Origin: Pontibacter litorisediminis
GTDB lineage: Bacteria; Bacteroidota; Bacteroidia; Cytophagales; Hymenobacteraceae
Length of the DNA: 64,000 nt
Direction of reading: 5' to 3'
NCBI RefSeq assembly: GCF_029360645.1
Contig: NZ_JARDUA010000002.1
Span: 558,001-622,000, forward strand
Part shown: piece after piece, positions 63,932 through 64,000 of the stretch
Layout of the letters: every line of letters begins with the position of its first letter
Numbering within the stretch: position 1 is the first letter of the stretch
Notes under the pieces: model-generated
The model's database searches: none
What the model saw: only the letters and a program-made list of their open reading frames with translations
What the model was told of the DNA's origin: nothing
Made by a program: the position numbers and the translations under genes

Positions 63932-64000
63932 ATGGCACTACAGAAAATCTACCGCACCTCCCTTACCCTCCTCACCGACCTCTACCAACTCACCATGGCT
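63932..64000 (+). CDS. pncB: Nicotinate phosphoribosyltransferase PncB, N-terminal fragment cut by window end
   Basis: Only 23 codons are visible: MALQKIYRTSLTLLTDLYQL then TMA. The LLTDLYQLTMA segment is the N-terminal signature of nicotinate phosphoribosyltransferase, the first enzyme of NAD salvage from nicotinate. The gene runs off the right edge. The 147-bp spacer shared with the divergent gene carries AGTATAA and TATACTT words. Confidence 0.85.
   Translation, partial: MALQKIYRTSLTLLTDLYQLTMA

Overview
The window looks like a chromosome segment of a Cytophagales bacterium (phylum Bacteroidota), probably Hymenobacteraceae and close to Pontibacter. The grounds are SusC/SusD pairs, a type IX secretion sorting domain, promoters of the Bacteroidota form TAnnTTTG, few Shine-Dalgarno sites, moderately high GC, and protein families typical of that group. 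This placement is inferred from gene content, not from a marker gene.

Layout. 1-2343: end of a DUF4153/DUF4173-type membrane protein and an unrecognised protein. 2407-5873 (+): sulfate activation and reduction (cysH, cysD, cysN). 13267-6176 (-): sulfite reductase, siroheme synthesis (SUMT, then a CysG-N/TSUP fusion), metZ and an OsmC-like protein. 13679-17401: an outer-membrane receptor, a YczE-like membrane protein and a small protein. 38067-17765 (-): a polysaccharide utilisation locus with a membrane sensor/regulator, SusC, SusD, two GH144-like glucanases, two GH43-type enzymes, a GH3, a sulfatase, an SGNH hydrolase and an esterase. 38285-39888: a hypothetical protein and a DUF4349 lipoprotein. 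40150-46415 (+): biotin cluster bioB-bioF-bioD-(HEAT-like)-bioA-ketoacyl synthase. 46851-51263: a 1470-residue T9SS cargo protein. 51414-53880 (+): lysC-lysA. 53948-54664 (-): a lipoprotein resembling subtilase propeptides. 58945-54840 (-): metY-metX-hom. 59933-61745 (+): xseA-xseB inside about 1.9 kb of repeat-rich noncoding DNA. 62729-64000: a DUF6687-like protein and the first 23 codons of a nicotinate phosphoribosyltransferase.

Most notable observation. All three sulfur operons (cysHDN, sulfite reductase/siroheme, metY-metX-hom) begin with the same two-part leader. First comes a SAM-I riboswitch whose P1, P2, P4 and pseudoknot pairings can be traced by hand. Then, 9-11 nt after the 3' strand of P1, a 39-48 codon reading frame begins that ends in a run of cysteine codons. 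The sulfite reductase leader has a second, tandem Cys-rich frame. The arrangement suggests a composite sensor that reads SAM by riboswitch and cysteine (charged tRNA-Cys) by ribosome stalling, gating one sulfur regulon. I do not know of a description of this composite in Bacteroidota.

A second window-wide signal is the 7-mer TATACTT/AAGTATA, which recurs far above expectation in genes and spacers on both strands and accounts for many of the rare ATA codons.

Together the sulfur genes cover sulfate to APS, sulfite and sulfide, and then sulfide into homocysteine by direct sulfhydrylation (MetY, MetZ). There is no APS kinase, which fits an APS-type CysH. LysC, Hom and MetX supply the carbon acceptor.
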